Assembly (NCBI GenBank): GCA_964545895.1
Contig: CAZJHS010000106.1
Location: forward strand, 1 to 9,529
Direction of reading: 5' to 3'
Source: UBA6183 sp964545895
GTDB lineage: Bacteria > Bacteroidota > Bacteroidia > UKL13-3
Length of the DNA stretch: 9,529 nt
Below are positions 7,124-9,529 of this stretch, piece after piece. The notes below the pieces were generated by a model that saw only the letters and a list, made by a program, of their open reading frames with translations, searched no databases and had not been told where the DNA came from. The position numbers were made by a program, and so were the translations under genes. Position 1 is the first letter of the stretch. The number at the start of each line of letters is the position of its first letter.

Positions 7124-7736
7124 ATGCTCCCCCTAAATAAGCGATTTGTTGATGAAGTGTTAAACAATACAAAAAATCTTCATGAACCTGTTATTTTTAA
7201 ACTTTCGAATAACAGCGACTTAGTCGCGTTAAACGATTTTTTGCGAGCTCATCCTGAGGTTGAAAAAATTGATCACTTTTCGCACCAAGTTGCGGAACTT
7301 ATCAAAAGCCGTCATCCTCACCTCAAACTTTCAACCGAAGAACTAGAACAAAAAACAATAGCATTTTACCAAGGCGAGTTGGGTGATTTTTGTGGCAATT
7401 GGTGCTATTTTTCGTGGAATAAAAAATTAGTTCATATACTGAGCGAAGACGATTTTATTGAAGTAAGAACCAATAGAAATAAACTTAAAATAACTCGCGA
7501 AGAACAAACACTATTAAAACAAAAAACAATAGGCGTTATTGGTTTATCGGTGGGACAAGCCATAGCTATTACCGGAGTAATGGAGCGCATTTGTGGCAAA
7601 ATAAAACTTGCTGATTTTGACACCATAGACTTGAGCAACTTAAACAGACTACGCACTGGTATACAAAACATTAATAAACCTAAGGTAATTATAGCGGCCC
7701 AAGAAATTGCAGAAATAGACCCTTACATCAAAGTAG
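7124..7736 (+). CDS. ThiF/E1-like protein, N-terminal part (gene split by assembly gap)
   Basis: This is the first 204 codons of a gene that continues at 7892 once the gap artefact is removed; the joined protein is 367 residues. An N-terminal region (1-130) of no family I can name includes paired cysteines in DFCGNWCYF (88-96). It is followed by an E1-like adenylating fold: KTIGVIGLSVGQAIA (134-148) is the nucleotide loop, in the form GxxGLSVG rather than the usual GxGGLG; KLADFDTIDLSNLNR (161-175) has the conserved DxD and the SNLNR arginine. ThiF/MoeB/HesA proteins activate a carboxyl end by adenylation. The sequence resembles the ThiF part of the Rv1355c-type proteins, as I remember them. 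The ATG at 7124 follows an A-rich leader (AACAAAAAAACAAAC) and no Shine-Dalgarno site. It heads a cluster with an acyltransferase and a sensor gene. Confidence 0.87.
7682..7736 (+). repeat. 55-bp copy at left edge of the N gap
   Basis: These 55 bases are identical to 7837-7891 and directly abut the Ns. In the reading frame they encode residues 187-204 of the ThiF-like protein plus one base of codon 205. This is an unmerged contig overlap, not a biological duplication: keeping one copy restores the frame. Confidence 0.92.
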
Positions 7737-7836
7737 NNNNNNNNNNNNNNNNNNNNNNNNNNNNNNNNNNNNNNNNNNNNNNNNNNNNNNNNNNNNNNNN
7801 NNNNNNNNNNNNNNNNNNNNNNNNNNNNNNNNNNNN
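7737..7836. other. Assembly gap of exactly 100 N
   Basis: A run of exactly 100 N, the conventional placeholder for a gap of unknown length, sits between two identical 55-bp ends. The real gap size is most likely minus 55 bp, meaning no sequence is missing. Confidence 0.97.
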
Positions 7837-7891
7837 AAGGTAATTATAGCGGCCCAAGAAATTGCAGAAATAGACCCTTACATCAAAGTAG
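7837..7891 (+). repeat. 55-bp copy at right edge of the N gap
   Basis: Identical in all 55 bases to 7682-7736 and directly abutting the Ns. A length of 55 equals a k-mer size commonly used by de Bruijn graph assemblers, which would explain the overlap between neighbouring contig ends. Confidence 0.92.
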
Positions 7892-8382
7892 AAATCCACA
7901 AGGAGGGAATTACGTCTACTAATATAGACGAATTTATATCAACCCTTGATGTACTGATAGAGGTTTGTGATGATTTTACCACCAAAGTAAATAGTAGATT
8001 TAAAGCCCGTGCTTTAAAAATACCTGTAGTAATGGATACTAACGACCGAGGTATGATAGACATTGAGCGTTTTGATTTAGAACCTAACAGACCTTTGTTT
8101 CATGGATTAATTGCTGAAGAAAAATTACATAATTTGGAGCAGCTTAATCCAACAGAAAAGTTAGGATTAATTTTGCAATTGGTATCTATACAAAACACCT
8201 CCCCTCGCCTACAGCAATCAATGGGCGAAATTGGTAAAACCATAAACACATGGCCCCAATTAGCCTCATCAATTATGCTTGGCGCTGGTGCAACTATTGA
8301 TATTTGTAGGAAAATACTTTTAAATGAACCAATACCATCAGGCAGATTTTATATAGACTTAGATGAATTAATACATCAATGA
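7837..8382 (+). CDS. ThiF/E1-like protein, C-terminal part (continuation after gap)
   Basis: This is the rest of the gene starting at 7124. The frame runs open from the first base after the Ns; its first 18 codons repeat residues 187-204 of the upstream part. New sequence starts at 7892 with EIHKEGITSTNIDEF, then LDVLIEVCDDFTTKVNSRFKA, which occupies the place of the DN-T-R motif in E1 enzymes that holds the substrate tail, and PVVMDTNDRGMIDIERFDL. A helical C-terminal region follows, ending SGRFYIDLDELIHQ. No CxxC pairs for the zinc site of MoeB/ThiF and no obvious catalytic cysteine are present, so a covalent thioester step is doubtful; adenylation alone is possible. No separate start codon is needed: the internal ATG at 8032 is not a real gene start. 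The stop overlaps the next gene's start (ATGA), pointing to translational coupling. Rv1355c-type relatives can carry a nitroreductase domain, which is absent here. Confidence 0.85.
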   Translation, partial: KVIIAAQEIAEIDPYIKVEIHKEGITSTNIDEFISTLDVLIEVCDDFTTKVNSRFKARALKIPVVMDTNDRGMIDIERFDLEPNRPLFHGLIAEEKLHNLEQLNPTEKLGLILQLVSIQNTSPRLQQSMGEIGKTINTWPQLASSIMLGAGATIDICRKILLNEPIPSGRFYIDLDELIHQ

Positions 8383-9191
8383 CAAGTGAACTAAATAAAA
8401 TCAAACCCATTGTAAGACTCAGAGCTTTTAGAGCAATTGAGGATGCAAAATCATGTGAACTATTTATTGATGGGCACACTAAAGTTCTAACATCTATTGG
8501 AATCACTAAACTTACCTCTGCAAGACATGAATGGATGTACAATCCTGCTGTTTTTGTATTAATTGTTGAGTCTTTAGACGGAAAAAATGTTTATGGAGGA
8601 GCGCGTATCAATGTATCAGGTGGCACACAGCCATTACCAATTGAAGAAGCAACGGGTATACTTGACGACAAAATTTTTGATTTAGTAAAAAAATTCGCAC
8701 TGCATGGAACAGGAGAGATTTGTGGTCTTTGGAATTCTCGTGAAATTGCTGGCTATGGAATAGGTAGTATTTTTTTAACACGAGCAGCCGTTGCCATTGC
8801 CACTCAAATTGGTCTAACTTCTCTATTTGCCTTATGTGCACCTTATACAGTTAGCATGGCCGAGTTAGTGGGTTATGAAAAAGAAACATCTATAGGAAAT
8901 AATGGTACCTTCTATTATCCTAAATTAGATTTAATAGCTACTTCTATGATTTTACATAACCTAATTGACTTACCACTTGCTGCCCCCGAAGATAAAGAAG
9001 CTATTTTTAGCTTACGTAAAAATCCTAAAGTGGTAAGAACAGAAACTCTAAGACGTAAAGAAATTGAAATTCACTACGACATATTGATGAGTAACTTGGA
9101 TCAATGGAATCTAAGCGAAATTATTGCGAACTCTCAAACTAACAATTCATTTAAACAAAATCCTAATGCAAATCCAACTCTTTCTCTATAG
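8379..9191 (+). CDS. GNAT/FeeM-like acyltransferase
   Basis: This 270-residue protein has no signal peptide and no membrane segment. Its layout fits the acyltransferase fold shared by GNAT enzymes, LuxI-type autoinducer synthases and FeeM-type N-acyl amino acid synthases: an N-terminal RAFRAIEDAKSCELFIDGH (15-33); a strand FVLIVES (59-65); VYGGARINV (71-79) as the central strands; GEICGLWNSREIAG (112-125), matching the strand before the cofactor loop; and GYGIGSIFLTRAAVAIA (125-141), which resembles the acyl-CoA or acyl-carrier-protein pyrophosphate loop and helix. ALCAPYTVSMAELVGYE (151-167) then forms the typical late strand-helix unit. The C-terminal 70 residues are helical and polar and may be flexible. 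The acyl donor and acceptor are unknown. It overlaps the ThiF-like gene by 4 bp and the sensor gene by 26 bp. The superfamily call rests on pattern recognition and is moderate. Confidence 0.7.
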   Translation: MTSELNKIKPIVRLRAFRAIEDAKSCELFIDGHTKVLTSIGITKLTSARHEWMYNPAVFVLIVESLDGKNVYGGARINVSGGTQPLPIEEATGILDDKIFDLVKKFALHGTGEICGLWNSREIAGYGIGSIFLTRAAVAIATQIGLTSLFALCAPYTVSMAELVGYEKETSIGNNGTFYYPKLDLIATSMILHNLIDLPLAAPEDKEAIFSLRKNPKVVRTETLRRKEIEIHYDILMSNLDQWNLSEIIANSQTNNSFKQNPNANPTLSL

Positions 9192-9529
9192 GTTTATAAG
9201 CACTATAGTTTTGCTTGTTGGATCAGTGAACTTATTCGCTATAAACACTGATTTAAACCTTTCTTCATATCAATTAAACTCTGGTATACAAACCATACAA
9301 GAAGCCATAAGGTTAAATAGGTTTGAACTCAAACATGAAAATAACCTCATAAATTTGGGCTTATCTGAAGAACCGGTTTGGGCCAAAATAAAATTAAATG
9401 ATACTTTATTTGATGAAACACAAGTAATACAAATTGCAAATCCAAATATAAACTCCATTACCTTATACTATTACTCTGGACAAGTATTGGACAGTACTGT
9501 AATTAGTGAATTAGACCCTATTGAATGGA
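9166..9529 (+). CDS. 7TM-DISM sensor protein, N-terminal fragment
   Basis: The first 121 codons of a gene that runs off the right end. The ATG at 9166 overlaps the acyltransferase gene by 26 bp in another frame. The N-terminus is a signal peptide: MQIQLFLYRF, a hydrophobic core ISTIVLLVGSVNLF, and a likely cut after LFA before INTD. What follows matches the extracytoplasmic 7TMR-DISMED2 sensor domain that precedes seven membrane helices in 7TM-DISM receptors: NLGLSEEPVWAKIKL (64-78) is the typical turn 'xGxSxxxVWxxxxL', and the strand IQIANPNINSITLYYYSGQ (86-104 or so) follows. The output module lies outside the window; in Bacteroidota it is usually a histidine kinase, less often a regulator-type ATPase or cyclase. 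The domain is proposed to bind carbohydrates or other small ligands, but this is known only from family predictions. Confidence 0.82.
   Translation, partial: MQIQLFLYRFISTIVLLVGSVNLFAINTDLNLSSYQLNSGIQTIQEAIRLNRFELKHENNLINLGLSEEPVWAKIKLNDTLFDETQVIQIANPNINSITLYYYSGQVLDSTVISELDPIEW

Noticed and set aside
7682..7891. True tandem duplication or mobile-element target repeat
   Set aside because: Both copies touch the N run exactly, are perfectly identical over 55 bp, and collapse restores the frame; an assembly overlap explains all of this.
8032..8382. A separate 116-residue gene starting at the ATG at 8032
   Set aside because: The frame is open upstream to the gap and encodes conserved ThiF-like sequence; the ATG is an internal methionine of the split gene.

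Overview
The window looks like a chromosomal segment of a member of the Bacteroidota. It is AT-rich, start codons follow A-rich leaders rather than Shine-Dalgarno sites, and the recognisable families are typical of that phylum: DUF4139, bacterial GH3, a DUF2027-Smr fusion and a 7TM-DISM sensor. The promoter candidates also fit the phylum's TTG-N19-TAnnTTTG pattern. No RNA genes, insertion sequences or CRISPR arrays were seen.

Left part (1-691): the C-terminal end of a DUF4139 protein, then a small STAS/SpoIIAA-like protein 15 bp downstream. Middle part (780-6546, plus strand): a GH3-family acyl-acid amido synthetase, dxr (MEP-pathway isoprenoid synthesis) 2 bp later, a 100-bp A/C-rich leader, the site-2 protease rseP, a secreted protein of unknown function 1 bp later, and a DUF2027-Smr protein 6 bp after that. 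The close spacing suggests one or two operons mixing housekeeping envelope functions with unknowns.

Right part (6550-9529): a signalling-type locus. A stand-alone response regulator (minus strand) is divergent from a plus-strand cluster of a ThiF/E1-like protein, a GNAT/FeeM-like acyltransferase (4-bp ATGA overlap) and the start of a 7TM-DISM sensor protein (26-bp overlap, cut by the window end). The 100-bp region between them carries two promoter candidates on opposite strands that face each other, each with an exact 19-nt spacer. The most interesting hypothesis is that the ThiF-like and acyltransferase proteins make or modify a small acylated molecule that the neighbouring sensor and response regulator respond to; this is inferred from gene order only.

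Caution: the ThiF-like gene contains a run of exactly 100 N flanked by two identical 55-bp copies (7682-7736 and 7837-7891). This is best explained as two contigs whose overlapping ends were not merged. Removing the Ns and one copy gives one continuous reading frame of 367 codons, so the apparent break is an assembly artefact, not a pseudogene.
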